Shown here piece after piece: positions 1 through 8,572 of a stretch of DNA of 64,000 nt. Positions within the stretch are counted from its first letter, which is position 1. Each line of letters begins with the position of its first letter. The position numbers were made by a program, and so were the translations under genes. The notes beneath the pieces were generated by a model. That model saw nothing but the letters and a program-made list of their open reading frames with translations. It was not told the origin of the DNA and did no database searches. Source of the DNA: CAJXNP01 sp050305935 (GTDB taxonomy: Bacteria; Bacteroidota; Bacteroidia; Cytophagales; Cyclobacteriaceae); assembly GCA_050305935.1 (NCBI GenBank), contig JBNLGG010000012.1:1-64000 (forward strand). Direction: 5' to 3'.

Positions 1-1486
1 TAGTAGGGAAGTCCAGGATCAGTTCCATTTTATCCCCGGATATGTCATAAAGTTGAGCAGATTGACATAATTCAGGACCAGTTGGTAAGTAGCGGTCTTT
101 GGTGATTTTGTTCATAGCCAATACATATTTACCAAATGGTTTTCGGGAATTTCCGCCAGGAACCATTAAGTGACCAACAGAATAGTAAGTTGGTTGCCGG
201 TCAAGAACTTCCCAGGTACCCACTTTCCATTTCACTACTTCAGAAGAAATGAAGAAAGTAGTGTACGCATTTCCATCTGCATCAAACTCAGTATGTAAAG
301 GACCTAATCCTGCTTGTTGCACCACTCCGGCTACCACGTCATCATAATTAAGAATTGGAATACCATATGCGTCGCCATCGAACTTTTCATTTTCAATGGC
401 ATCTAGCATTTTAGTAAATGAATGGGCAGTCATCGCTGCAGCCAGTTTACCACTACCAATAATGTATTCACCCGTTGGGTCAACGTCGCAACCGTGAGGC
501 GATTTAGGTGTAGGAAGCAGGTAAACTAATCCTGGAAGTTCAGTTGGGTCAAGTACTCTTACTGTGTTCATCATAGTAGAAGATGCCGTTTGAGTAGACT
601 CATCAAAAACGTTATGAGCAAATTTGGCAGGTATTTCCTTGAATTTTCCCAGAGCGATATATTCTTCGGCTTTTTTCCAGTTTACGGCGGCTATGAAGTC
701 CTTGTCATTTTGTGACGCGTTGACTTCCAATAATGTGTTAGCCTCTTCTGAATTATAGGTTGAAAAGAACATCCAGCCATGCGATTTATTTCTTCCCGGG
801 TGAGACAAGTCATAGTCAAAACCTGGCATTAGGACTTGAAACTCAATGTTCATGTTTCCGTTTTCCGGATTTACCTTGACGAAAGACAATGCGCCTTTAA
901 AGTTTCCTTTATAGTCGTCGATTGAAATATCTCGCTGAGGAATGGGAACACTAAACCTGGTGCCTGCTACTACATATTCGGTATTTTCTGTTACAAAAGA
1001 TGAGCTGTGATTGCCCGCACTATTTGGGATTTCAATGATCTCTTCCGTTTCAAACGTCGTCAGGCTAATTCTGGCAATCCTCGGAGTATTGTTACCATTG
1101 ATAAAACACCAACGACCATCGATTTCACCATTAGTTTGTGATAGGTCCGGATGGTGAGAATCATCCCAGGGAATAAAACCATGAGATGTTTCAAGCATCG
1201 GCTTGGTTTCTTCATTGAATCCATATGCTTTTTCCGCATCGACGGAGAAAACAGGGATCACTTTAAATAGCCTGCCTGATGGCAAACCGTGTACCGCCAA
1301 TTGGCCACTAAATCCGCCTGAAATAAAGGCATAAAATTCATCGTGCTCTCCGGGAGGGACGAACGACTTTTCGGCCATGCTTCCTGAGATGGCACCTCCA
1401 TTTTGTTTTCCTGGTTGCTGACATCCTGCGAATGCCACAAGGGAAAGGATGATGGAGAAGGACATTATTTTTGAAAAAAGTTTCAT
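1..1486 (-). CDS. nosZ: Nitrous-oxide reductase NosZ, clade II type, partial (C-terminus beyond left edge)
   Basis: Reduces N2O to N2 in the periplasm. About 495 codons are present; the family is about 650 residues, so the C-terminal CuA domain lies outside the window. The start ATG (1484-1486) gives a short basic N-terminus and a hydrophobic stretch ending in AFAGC at Cys22, a lipobox-like site. There is no twin-arginine motif, which fits the Sec-exported clade II enzymes and suggests a lipid-anchored protein. The beta-propeller follows, with EHDEFYAFISGG near residue 48, the CuZ motif DDSHHPDLS with His111 and His112, then HGW, SPHGCDVDPTG and GPLHTEFD, which carry further conserved histidines. 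It is the third gene of a minus-strand operon after a cytochrome c and a FAS1 lipoprotein. The call is very secure; the lipid anchor is inferred. Confidence 0.95.
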   Translation of the reverse strand, partial: MKLFSKIMSFSIILSLVAFAGCQQPGKQNGGAISGSMAEKSFVPPGEHDEFYAFISGGFSGQLAVHGLPSGRLFKVIPVFSVDAEKAYGFNEETKPMLETSHGFIPWDDSHHPDLSQTNGEIDGRWCFINGNNTPRIARISLTTFETEEIIEIPNSAGNHSSSFVTENTEYVVAGTRFSVPIPQRDISIDDYKGNFKGALSFVKVNPENGNMNIEFQVLMPGFDYDLSHPGRNKSHGWMFFSTYNSEEANTLLEVNASQNDKDFIAAVNWKKAEEYIALGKFKEIPAKFAHNVFDESTQTASSTMMNTVRVLDPTELPGLVYLLPTPKSPHGCDVDPTGEYIIGSGKLAAAMTAHSFTKMLDAIENEKFDGDAYGIPILNYDDVVAGVVQQAGLGPLHTEFDADGNAYTTFFISSEVVKWKVGTWEVLDRQPTYYSVGHLMVPGGNSRKPFGKYVLAMNKITKDRYLPTGPELCQSAQLYDISGDKMELILDFPT

Positions 1487-1517
1487 TGTATTAGTTTTTA
1501 CGGTTTGATATGTATGA

Positions 1518-2096
1518 CTAATCGGGTAGAATGACTTGTTCTACAACATTTATTATTCCATTAGAAGTGTGAATAGAAGCTATCACTTTCGCTCCGGCTA
1601 CATGGACATCATCACCTTCCTGTGTTACCTCCAGATAATCACCGGTAGCCATATAAAGTTTTCTTCCTTTTTCAGCCTCTTTCTTGAGTGAGGCAATATC
1701 ATAAGAACCTGGTGCTGCATGTCTGGTGAGGATGGTGGCTAGGGTTGCCTTGTTTTCCGGTTTCAAAAGGTCTTCCACAGTCCCGGCCGGTAATGCGTCG
1801 AAAGCCGCATTGGTGGGAGCGAAAACTGTTAAAGGCCCGGCGTTTACAAGCACATGTTCGATTTCCGCAGCTTTTACTGCCGCTACTAATGTGGAATGAT
1901 CTGCTGATCCTGCAGCCACCTGAAGAATGTTTTTTGCGGACTCTTCATCTACCACAGAAGCCTGTCCTTTTGGATGTGAGTCAGGTACATTAGACTCACT
2001 TTGAGAATCATTACCTTGTTGTGATCCTCCGCCTGAGCAGCTCCATAATAGTAAGAGACCACAGGCCAAAACGAAGTTGAGTATGTAAATTTTCAT
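1518..2096 (-). CDS. FAS1 (fasciclin) domain lipoprotein of the nos locus
   Basis: A 192-residue exported lipoprotein. The signal peptide ends in LLLLWSC (Cys20). A Ser/Gly/Gln-rich linker to about residue 50 leads into one FAS1 domain with the typical LTVFAPTNAAFDALPAG motif, a central region with the conserved RHAAPG step (usually H near this point), and a closing segment SNGIINVVEQVILP. FAS1 domains are adhesion or scaffolding modules and no catalytic role is evident. The gene lies 10 bases after the cytochrome c gene and 31 bases before nosZ on the same strand, so co-transcription is very likely. FAS1 genes next to nosZ are known from other Bacteroidota. A role in organising or stabilising the periplasmic N2O-reducing complex is inference. 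Confidence 0.88.
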   Translation of the reverse strand: MKIYILNFVLACGLLLLWSCSGGGSQQGNDSQSESNVPDSHPKGQASVVDEESAKNILQVAAGSADHSTLVAAVKAAEIEHVLVNAGPLTVFAPTNAAFDALPAGTVEDLLKPENKATLATILTRHAAPGSYDIASLKKEAEKGRKLYMATGDYLEVTQEGDDVHVAGAKVIASIHTSNGIINVVEQVILPD

Positions 2097-2106
2097 AATG
2101 GTTTAT

Positions 2107-2595
2107 TTAAAGGGTTCTAAAATATTCCAATACGGCACGCGCCTCTTCTTCCGTGAGGTTTTGGTTTGCCATTGGGGATCCATTGAATTCAATCAATAAC
2201 TGCTTAGCAATAGGGTCTTTTTGTACCATTTCTTCAGGGTTTAGAATCATGTTCATAATCCATTCCGGAGTCCTTCGTTCCATAATACCTATGGGTGCCG
2301 GTCCGATGAACTTTTTGTCAGGCTTGTGGCATGCGGTACATTTTGCCACATAAACTTCTCCACCTTTGGTGGCCATTTCCTGGTCTATCTCATCAGTAAG
2401 ACTGACGCTTTTAATCGGACCAAGACCAATATTAGATTTCCAGTTCTTTTCTGCTTCTGCCAATGATTTTGGTTCAGCAGTTGCCGACGGAGAAGCATCA
2501 GAATTTTGGCCTGGCGCATAGGAGGTTTTCTTTTCTGACCCTCCACAGGCGTATAGTAAAACAGTTACAAAAATTAAGATTAATAGCTTTTTCAT
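2107..2595 (-). CDS. Monohaem cytochrome c lipoprotein, likely electron donor of the nos locus
   Basis: A 162-residue protein with a lipoprotein signal peptide ending in LLYAC (Cys17) and a low-complexity linker rich in Ser, Pro and Ala. A class I cytochrome c domain follows: haem-binding CTACH near residue 86, a downstream FIGPAPIGI stretch, and a probable axial methionine in NGSPMANQNLTEEE, followed by a C-terminal helix ending AVLEYFRTL. It is the first gene of the operon cytochrome c, FAS1 protein, NosZ. Such small cytochromes commonly pass electrons to clade II NosZ; that this one does so is inferred from position. Its start is 84 bases from the divergent Rrf2 regulator. Confidence 0.9.
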   Translation of the reverse strand: MKKLLILIFVTVLLYACGGSEKKTSYAPGQNSDASPSATAEPKSLAEAEKNWKSNIGLGPIKSVSLTDEIDQEMATKGGEVYVAKCTACHKPDKKFIGPAPIGIMERRTPEWIMNMILNPEEMVQKDPIAKQLLIEFNGSPMANQNLTEEEARAVLEYFRTL

Positions 2596-2632
2596 GAGTT
2601 TATCAATTGTTTTTAGTAAAATAAGATAAAAA

Positions 2633-2644
2633 GATATTTATATC
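2633..2644. promoter_or_regulatory. 12-bp palindrome GATATTTATATC between nos operon and rrf2
   Basis: A perfect dyad (GATAT, centre TT, ATATC) in the AT-rich 84-base gap between the divergent cytochrome c and Rrf2 genes. Rrf2 proteins bind as dimers to such symmetrical sites, so it is a candidate operator for both directions. The symmetry is visible; the binding is inferred, and AT-rich DNA yields such palindromes by chance fairly often. Confidence 0.4.
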
Positions 2645-2667
2645 CTATTTATATTAATTTTTTTTTC

Positions 2668-2675
2668 TAGTTTTG
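2668..2675 (+). promoter_or_regulatory. Bacteroidota -7 element TAGTTTTG upstream of rrf2
   Basis: Exact match to TAnnTTTG followed by C, only four bases before the ATG at 2680. Transcription would begin at or next to the start codon, giving a leaderless or nearly leaderless mRNA. No -33 TTG is seen at the usual distance. Confidence 0.45.
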
Positions 2676-2679
2676 CTTT

Positions 2680-3093
2680 ATGATATCGAATTCAACCAAA
2701 TATGCGATCCGAGCAATACTCTATTTGTCAAAAGCTGAAGAGGGTAAAAAGTACATTGTGGAGGAATTATCAAAGGCACTTGACATACCGCAACCTTATT
2801 TGAGTAAAATTCTCCAGCAGTTATCCCGGAGTAATATTATATCCTCGACAAAAGGTAGAGGTGGCGGGTTTTTCTTATCCGAGGATAACTTGAACCGGCC
2901 TTTAATTGATATAGTAGAATGTATCGAAGGCCACAATGTTTTTAACAAATGTTTACTTGGCCTACATCAGTGCTCGGATAACAATCCTTGCCTTCTGCAT
3001 ACCGACTACAAAGTTTTTAAGTCTAACCTGGAAAGAACCATGATTCACGAATCCATTAAAAACTTATTGGATGGAGCTAATTATAAAATTTAA
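2680..3093 (+). CDS. Rrf2-family Fe-S transcriptional regulator (NsrR/IscR-like)
   Basis: A 137-residue winged-helix regulator. The N-terminus has the family pattern STKYAIRAILYLS, a helix-turn-helix (IPQPYLSKILQQLSR, about 36-50) and a wing (KGRGGGFFL). The cluster-binding loop holds Cys91, Cys98 and Cys104, spaced as in NsrR and IscR, and His107 (CLLH), which corresponds to the fourth ligand position of IscR. It is transcribed divergently from the N2O-reductase operon, so it probably senses NO or cluster status and controls nos; the signal cannot be decided from sequence. Its stop codon overlaps the oppositely oriented oxoprolinase gene by four bases. Confidence 0.88.
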   Translation: MISNSTKYAIRAILYLSKAEEGKKYIVEELSKALDIPQPYLSKILQQLSRSNIISSTKGRGGGFFLSEDNLNRPLIDIVECIEGHNVFNKCLLGLHQCSDNNPCLLHTDYKVFKSNLERTMIHESIKNLLDGANYKI

Positions 3094-6000
3094 GATTTCG
3101 CTCCCCAGCCACCTCCACCAGGAGTCTTTATAATAATCCTGTCTCCTCCTTTTACTTTCATGCCATCAATTCCTGCTAGCTGATATTTTTTGTTGTCTTT
3201 TGTAAGGATAATTTGCTCTCCGATTTTTCCCGGACTTCCTCCGCTGGATCCGTAGGGAGGTACTACCCGGTGTTGGGTAAGCATCGAGACATTAATATCA
3301 TCCAGAAAGGTGATCTCCCTTATCACTCCATTTCCGCCCTTCCATTTTCCATCACCGCCAGACTCTTCACGGATCACCATTCTTTCCAATCTTACGGGAT
3401 AACGATATTCAATGACCTCTGGGTCAGTTATCCGGGTGTTGGTCATATGCTGGTGAACTGCGTCTGTGCCATCAAACCCTTCTCCGGCACCTGTGCCACC
3501 GCAAATTGTTTCATAAAAGCCGAAGTGCTCATTACCGAAGATGAAATTGTTCATAGTTCCCTGACTGCATGCTGCCAGTCCCAGTGCTTTAATTAAAGTG
3601 TCCACTACCCGCTGACTAGTTTCCGTATTTCCGCCTACTACCGCTGGACATTTTTTTAAATCTTTTGGAAAGTCCGGATTAAGGAAGCATCCCCTGGGAG
3701 CATTTATTTTTATATTTCGAATGATTCCTTCATTTAGTGGAATGGGTTCGGTCACCATTAAACGTAGCACATAGATAATGGCGCTTGTAAGAATGGCTTC
3801 TGTCGCATTCAAGTTGCCAGGGTGATGTAGTGATGTACCGGTGAAGTCAAAAAAGATTTCTTCCTCCCTTTTTTTTACTTGAACATTGATTTCAGTCCCA
3901 TCATCCAGTTTTTCGGAGGCTTTCCAACGATAATCTGTCATGGAAGAAAATGATCTTTCAACACAATTTGCAGAATATTCCTGCAATTTTTCCATGTAGA
4001 AATGAACATTCTCCAGACTGTATCGATCGACAAGAAGTGTTAAACCACTGACTCCATTTTTTATGGAAGCCAATGCGCCATTTAAGTCAGCAATGTTTTC
4101 CTCAACAGACCGCGTGGGATAGGGGCCTCCAGTGAGTATTTTTCGAATCTCCCGCCAATTTTCTTTTCCGTTTTTTATCAGATAGCTTGGGGGAATGATT
4201 ACACCTTCTTCTATCAGGTTTATTGCATCAGGAGGCATTGACCCTGGTGTTTTTCCGCCAACCTCAGCATGGTGGGCTCTATTAGCTACATAACCGATAA
4301 GTTTTCCTTGGAGATCAAATGCGCCACTGATTAGCGTAATATCAGGCAGATGACTTCCTCCAAAGGCAGGATGATTGGTAATAACCACGTCACCCGGCTC
4401 CATTTTAATTACCGATAAAACCGATCGCACGCAAATGCCGAGGCTTCCCAAGTGTACGGGAATATGGGGCGCATTGGCAATGAGAAATCCATTTGGATCA
4501 AGTACACCACAGGAGAAATCAAGACGCTCTTTCACATTTACCGAAAAGGAACTTCTTTGTAAAATGGCCCCCATGTCTTCGGCAACCGACTTAAACCTGT
4601 TGGTAAACAATTCCAATTCCGCCAATTCATTTTCACTTTTTTCGACAGTGATTTCATTTTTGGATCTTGTAAGCAATGCATTCTTATTTGTTTTGACCTC
4701 AAGTGTCCAATCAATTTCAATAAAGACTGTGGAATTTTGGCTGACAAGGAGAGCGGGTCCTTTGATCGAATTACCATCCGAAAGATTTTCCCACTGAAAA
4801 ACCGGCACGTCAACCCATTTCTGGTTTGAATAGGCCGGTTGTTGTTTGATAGGTTTTGGAAACGAAGCAGTTGTTTCCTCTTTTGTCTCTGTTATCAGAT
4901 GTCTTTTACCCGCAACCACAATTTTTATGGACTCAACTTCTATGGTTTCATTTTCAATCCAATGGCCATAGAGTGATTCATAATTTTTTTGAAAATCCTC
5001 ATTCAGCGCGGAAACTGAATTGATGGGGATCTCCAGACAGGTTTCCTGCCCTTTAAACCTCATGTAAGCAGCTAGTACTTTTATCGTACATTCATTTTCC
5101 TTAAAGCCTTCCTTTGCCAATTGCCGGATTGCCTCGCCTTTTATATTCTTTATTTCTTCCGGCAATCTGTCTCTTAATTGTTCCAGCGGTTGTAGCAGCT
5201 GCTTCTGAGCAAAACGTTCTATGTTAGCTTTTCCCATGCCATAGGCGCTCAAAAGACCGGCATCGAAAGGAACGATGATGCTGTCGATAGAAAGGAGATC
5301 TGCCAAGGCACAGGCATTTTGGCCTCCTGCGCCGCCAAAAGCCAACAAGGTGAATTCGGCAGGGTCATGGCCTTTTCGAAGGGAGATTTTGCGGATAGCA
5401 TCGGCCATTTTCTCATTGGCAATGCGTAGAAAACCTCCCAGGATTTTTTCCCTGGAATACACACCATTAGTTTTCTCAATAATGTTATCAAGAGCTTTTT
5501 CAGAAGCCTTTTTATTGATTGGAATCCCAAAACTCTCTTCATCTAATCTCCCCAATAATAAATTCACGTCAGTAATCGCCAATGGGCCACCGGCACCGTA
5601 GCACGCAGGTCCTGGTGAAGCTCCTGCGCTCTCCGGACCTACCGTCAACTTAAATCCGTCAAAGGAACAAATGGAGCCTCCCCCGGCGGCAACGGTTTCA
5701 ATGGCAAGGACAGGGCTGAAGACAGGAATATTGTCAATTTCAGTTTCAAATTGGTAATCATACTTTTCGTCTACTCTGGAGACATCCGTGCTGGTACCTC
5801 CCATATCAAAAGTGATCAGCTTTTCCCTGCCAAGCCTTTTTCCGATATCAAAAGCACCGACTATTCCGCCGGCAGGGCCACTGAGTAGACTGTCTTTCGG
5901 TAGAAATAAATTGGAATCAATTAGTCCGCCGTAGCTTGTCATCACCTTGAAAGTGGTATTGATTTTTTGCTGAATGGACGTGAGATAGTTTTGTAAGATT

Positions 6001-6863
6001 TTTTGAATGTAGGCATTGATAATCGTTGTTTGGGCCCGGGGTAGGATTTTTATTTCACGGGCCATTTCGGACGATATACTGATAAACGGATAGCCATTTC
6101 TTTCCAGAAACTTCTTTAAGGCCAGTTCGTGTGTGTCATTCTTGTAGCTATTTATAAATGCAATCGCAATTGTTTCAGGGTTTGTCGCTTCCAGAGATCT
6201 TAATACCATTTGATAAGATTCTTCAGCCATAGGGCATATTATTTCGCCGTCTGCATTAATTCTTTCCTCAATTTCGATCACATTAAAATAAAGGGGGGCG
6301 GTTTTTTTAATATGAAGAGCAAACAAATCCGGCCGTTGCTGAGTCCCAATAGTAATCAGGTCTTTAAACCCTTTTGTTGTTATAAAAGTCACTCTTGCCC
6401 CTTTGCGCTCAAGCAGGGCATTGGTACCTTTGGTCGTGCCCAACCTCAGGTCAATCAGCGGGAGATGATCAGCTAACTTTGTTCCGGTTGCGATCCGGGC
6501 GGCGAGAATGGGGGCTTCCTCATTTGCCGTGATTTCAAACTCCTCCCCGGGTACAACCTCACTTGGGGGGGCATCAACTATTGATATTTTAAAAAGATGT
6601 GGTTCGAAGTTTGAAACTTTTGAATCAAAACCAGATTCAAGAAACCTTATTTCATATCCTGTAAAGAGGTTTAAATTAACATTCCAGGTGTTGGAAATGA
6701 TGAACGTGTGGTCATCAATTCTCTTGGTAATCTTTCCTCTCAGACTACTACTGCTTAAAATCTTTACTTTTTTGACCTCACCTTTCGGGGTAGTAGCTAT
6801 GCAGTCGGTAAAGGTTCCGCCCGTATCGATACAGATCTTGTATGGTTTCTTATTCTCGTCCAT
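3090..6863 (-). CDS. Fused hydantoinase A/B, 5-oxoprolinase-like enzyme
   Basis: A cytosolic ATP-dependent amidohydrolase of the HyuA/HyuB family. About 1257 residues, close to the single-chain 5-oxoprolinases. The N-terminal HyuA half begins with the phosphate-binding DTGGTFTD and includes LGTTKGTNALLERKG, LLSGPAGGIVGA, FDMGGTSTDVS and ETVAAGGGSI. The HyuB half begins near LELFTNRFKSVAEDMG and includes HIPVHLGSLG, NHPAFGGSHLPD and the C-terminal GGGGWG tail. The ATG at 6861-6863 is preferred to an upstream TTG at 6899, which would lie inside the predicted promoter. The substrate, 5-oxoproline or a hydantoin-like ring, is not certain. It stands alone, convergent with rrf2. Confidence 0.88.
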   Translation of the reverse strand: MDENKKPYKICIDTGGTFTDCIATTPKGEVKKVKILSSSSLRGKITKRIDDHTFIISNTWNVNLNLFTGYEIRFLESGFDSKVSNFEPHLFKISIVDAPPSEVVPGEEFEITANEEAPILAARIATGTKLADHLPLIDLRLGTTKGTNALLERKGARVTFITTKGFKDLITIGTQQRPDLFALHIKKTAPLYFNVIEIEERINADGEIICPMAEESYQMVLRSLEATNPETIAIAFINSYKNDTHELALKKFLERNGYPFISISSEMAREIKILPRAQTTIINAYIQKILQNYLTSIQQKINTTFKVMTSYGGLIDSNLFLPKDSLLSGPAGGIVGAFDIGKRLGREKLITFDMGGTSTDVSRVDEKYDYQFETEIDNIPVFSPVLAIETVAAGGGSICSFDGFKLTVGPESAGASPGPACYGAGGPLAITDVNLLLGRLDEESFGIPINKKASEKALDNIIEKTNGVYSREKILGGFLRIANEKMADAIRKISLRKGHDPAEFTLLAFGGAGGQNACALADLLSIDSIIVPFDAGLLSAYGMGKANIERFAQKQLLQPLEQLRDRLPEEIKNIKGEAIRQLAKEGFKENECTIKVLAAYMRFKGQETCLEIPINSVSALNEDFQKNYESLYGHWIENETIEVESIKIVVAGKRHLITETKEETTASFPKPIKQQPAYSNQKWVDVPVFQWENLSDGNSIKGPALLVSQNSTVFIEIDWTLEVKTNKNALLTRSKNEITVEKSENELAELELFTNRFKSVAEDMGAILQRSSFSVNVKERLDFSCGVLDPNGFLIANAPHIPVHLGSLGICVRSVLSVIKMEPGDVVITNHPAFGGSHLPDITLISGAFDLQGKLIGYVANRAHHAEVGGKTPGSMPPDAINLIEEGVIIPPSYLIKNGKENWREIRKILTGGPYPTRSVEENIADLNGALASIKNGVSGLTLLVDRYSLENVHFYMEKLQEYSANCVERSFSSMTDYRWKASEKLDDGTEINVQVKKREEEIFFDFTGTSLHHPGNLNATEAILTSAIIYVLRLMVTEPIPLNEGIIRNIKINAPRGCFLNPDFPKDLKKCPAVVGGNTETSQRVVDTLIKALGLAACSQGTMNNFIFGNEHFGFYETICGGTGAGEGFDGTDAVHQHMTNTRITDPEVIEYRYPVRLERMVIREESGGDGKWKGGNGVIREITFLDDINVSMLTQHRVVPPYGSSGGSPGKIGEQIILTKDNKKYQLAGIDGMKVKGGDRIIIKTPGGGGWGAKS

Positions 6864-6896
6864 GTGGGCTGAATTTTTAGAATCAGTACAGAACCA

Positions 6897-6926
6897 CAAA
6901 AATATCTATTGCGTTGTTATTACAAA
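6897..6926 (-). promoter_or_regulatory. Promoter of the oxoprolinase gene (TTTG, 18 bases, TATTTTTG)
   Basis: On the minus strand, TTTG (6926-6923) is followed after 18 bases by TATTTTTG (6904-6897), matching both parts of the Bacteroidota promoter. The expected transcription start, near 6890, leaves a leader of about 27 bases before the ATG at 6863. It also rules against the longer TTG-initiated reading frame. Confidence 0.6.
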
Positions 6927-7071
6927 GGATCGGACAAAACTGACAGATATTTAATTTTTATAATTTAAATTCTACTGCACTTCATTGTATATTTTTCATT
7001 TTTATTGCTAATTTCAACAAAGTATATAATTTAATTAAACATTAATTAACAATTTATTAAAACGCGCTAAT

Positions 7072-7338
7072 ATGAACTCTTCACCAAACCAAAAAATTGA
7101 AAAAGCTTGCCAGGAGGCTTTAAAGAAATTCCAACAAATCGGATCAGACGACTATAACGAGGTTCAATCAAAGCTTGAATTCGTAATAGGTAGCTTTGGC
7201 TTTGACCAGAACCCCGTAGGTCTTTACGAGATCGGTGCGATGGCGCTTGTCAAATTAAAGGATATCAAAAAGGATAAGCCCAAAGCCGTTTCAAAAAAAT
7301 TGATTGACGATTTGGAAAAAGCATTAGCCACAGCCTAA
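7072..7338 (+). CDS. Small conserved-looking cytosolic protein of unknown function
   Basis: 88 residues, mostly helical and Lys-rich, with no signal peptide or membrane segment. Notable points are an N-terminal amphipathic helix (KIEKACQEALKKF), a central Gly/Phe-containing segment (VIGSFGFDQNPVGLYEIG) and a Lys-rich C-terminal helix (KDKPKAVSKKLIDDLEKAL). It has an ATG start after a strongly AT-rich upstream stretch and is followed directly by a terminator, so it is probably its own transcription unit. I do not recognise the family. Coding is supported by balanced composition, the isolated position and the downstream hairpin. Confidence 0.7.
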   Translation: MNSSPNQKIEKACQEALKKFQQIGSDDYNEVQSKLEFVIGSFGFDQNPVGLYEIGAMALVKLKDIKKDKPKAVSKKLIDDLEKALATA

Positions 7339-7345
7339 TCAAAAG

Positions 7346-7430
7346 GAGGCTGTCTCAAAAGGGTAAGGGCATTCGGGTACCTACCTGAGAAAAAAAAGTC
7401 GGATATAAAAACATGAGGCCATCTCAAAAG
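7346..7430 (+). repeat. Two direct copies of a GAGGC..TCTCAAAAG motif
   Basis: GAGGCTGTCTCAAAAG (7346-7361) and GAGGCCATCTCAAAAG (7415-7430) match at 14 of 16 positions, 69 bases apart. The second copy is the left arm of the terminator hairpin that follows. It may be the remnant of a duplicated terminator whose first copy lost its right arm. Confidence 0.6.
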
Positions 7431-7453
7431 TATTTTGGGACGGCCTTTTTTTT
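7416..7453 (+). terminator. Rho-independent terminator after the 88-residue gene
   Basis: Stem AGGCC.TC.CAAAA pairs with TTTTG.GA.GGCCT around a GTA loop (7416-7446), with one mismatch and one G-T pair, and runs into eight T residues. It could also stop rluD transcripts coming from the other side. Confidence 0.8.
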
Positions 7454-7471
7454 AAACTTTTAAATTTTTTT

Positions 7472-8506
7472 TCAATTGTACTGTACATAATGCTCCCACT
7501 TGTGTAGAACATTGACAAAATCTTCAGGTAGTTCCGAATCAAACTGCATTTTCTCCCTGGTAATGGGGTGGATAAATCCAAGGGACTTTGCGTGGAGGGC
7601 TTGACGGGGCATCAGTTGAAAGCAGTTTTCCACAAATGACTTATATTTTGAGAATTGGGTCCCTTTGAGGATTTTATCACCGCCATAGGTGGCGTCGTTA
7701 AAAAGCGGATGTCCCAGGTATTTCATATGGGCCCTGATTTGATGAGTCCGTCCCGTTTCCAGATTTAGTTGGATTAAGGAAATGTAGCGTAGATTCTTTA
7801 TCGTTTTATAGTGAGTAACAGCAGTTCTCCCAAAATCGCCATCTGGAAAAGCAGTAGTAATCCTTCTGTCTTTTAAGCTTCTTCCCAGGTTTACATTGAT
7901 TGTCCCATCCTCCGGGTCAGGCTCTCCCCAGACCAGGGCGTAGTATGTTCGCTCTATGGAATGATCAAAAAATTGTTTGGCAAGGCCGTTGATCGCCTCT
8001 TCCGTTTTTGCTATGACTAATAAACCGGAAGTGTCTTTGTCAATTCGGTGAACTAATCCAGGTCTACCCTCGTTCCCTTTCATTTCCGGCAAATGGGCGA
8101 AATGAAACGTCAAGGCATTTACTAATGTGCCTGTCCAGTTTTGATAGGCCGGGTGTACTACCATGCCCGCAGGTTTATTGACAACCAATAAATAATCATC
8201 TTCAAAAACGATATTCAGAGGGATATTTTCCGGAACAACCTCGGTATCACGTGGTGGCTCCGGAAGTGAGACGCTGATTTCGTCGAGGGGCCGGACTTTG
8301 TAATTTGCCTTAACCTTTTGACTATTGACACTTACAAACCCATCCTTTATGCCATTTTGAATCTTATTCCTTGTCACATTAGGCAGGCGGTCCAGCAGAA
8401 ATTTGTCAATTCTAAGCGCTTGTTGTCTACTGTCTACTTTTATGTGATAGTGTTCAAAAAGCTCATCGTCCTCAAACTGATCTTCCTTGTCTCCGGGTGT
8501 AACCAT
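7472..8506 (-). CDS. rluD: RluA/RluD-family 23S rRNA pseudouridine synthase
   Basis: Isomerises uridine to pseudouridine in rRNA. About 344 residues. An N-terminal S4 RNA-binding domain (LRIDKFLLDRLPNVTRNKIQ, then VSVNSQKVKANYKVRPLDEI) is followed by the catalytic domain with HRIDKDTSGLLVIAKT, which contains the conserved catalytic Asp, and ETGRTHQIRAHMKYLGHPL. The ATG at 8506 is preferred to the TTG at 8524 because a -7 element covers the TTG. RluD is the closest named family by architecture; exact target uridines cannot be read from sequence. Confidence 0.88.
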   Translation of the reverse strand: MVTPGDKEDQFEDDELFEHYHIKVDSRQQALRIDKFLLDRLPNVTRNKIQNGIKDGFVSVNSQKVKANYKVRPLDEISVSLPEPPRDTEVVPENIPLNIVFEDDYLLVVNKPAGMVVHPAYQNWTGTLVNALTFHFAHLPEMKGNEGRPGLVHRIDKDTSGLLVIAKTEEAINGLAKQFFDHSIERTYYALVWGEPDPEDGTINVNLGRSLKDRRITTAFPDGDFGRTAVTHYKTIKNLRYISLIQLNLETGRTHQIRAHMKYLGHPLFNDATYGGDKILKGTQFSKYKSFVENCFQLMPRQALHAKSLGFIHPITREKMQFDSELPEDFVNVLHKWEHYVQYN

Positions 8507-8521
8507 TTTTTTAATTTTCCA

Positions 8522-8553
8522 CAAATATATTTGAATTTATCAAGCCTGATCAA
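8522..8553 (-). promoter_or_regulatory. Promoter of rluD (TTG, 21 bases, TATATTTG)
   Basis: On the minus strand TTG (8553-8551) and TATATTTG (8529-8522) are 21 bases apart, within the normal range. The next base is T, as preferred. The predicted start of transcription lies about 10 bases before the ATG at 8506. Confidence 0.6.
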
Positions 8554-8572
8554 GGCTTTCAGGAATGGCATG

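Noticed and set aside
1258..1440. 60-codon minus-strand frame inside nosZ
   Set aside because: It overlaps nosZ in another frame; the nosZ frame (start at 1486) has signal peptide and CuZ motifs, so this is a shadow.
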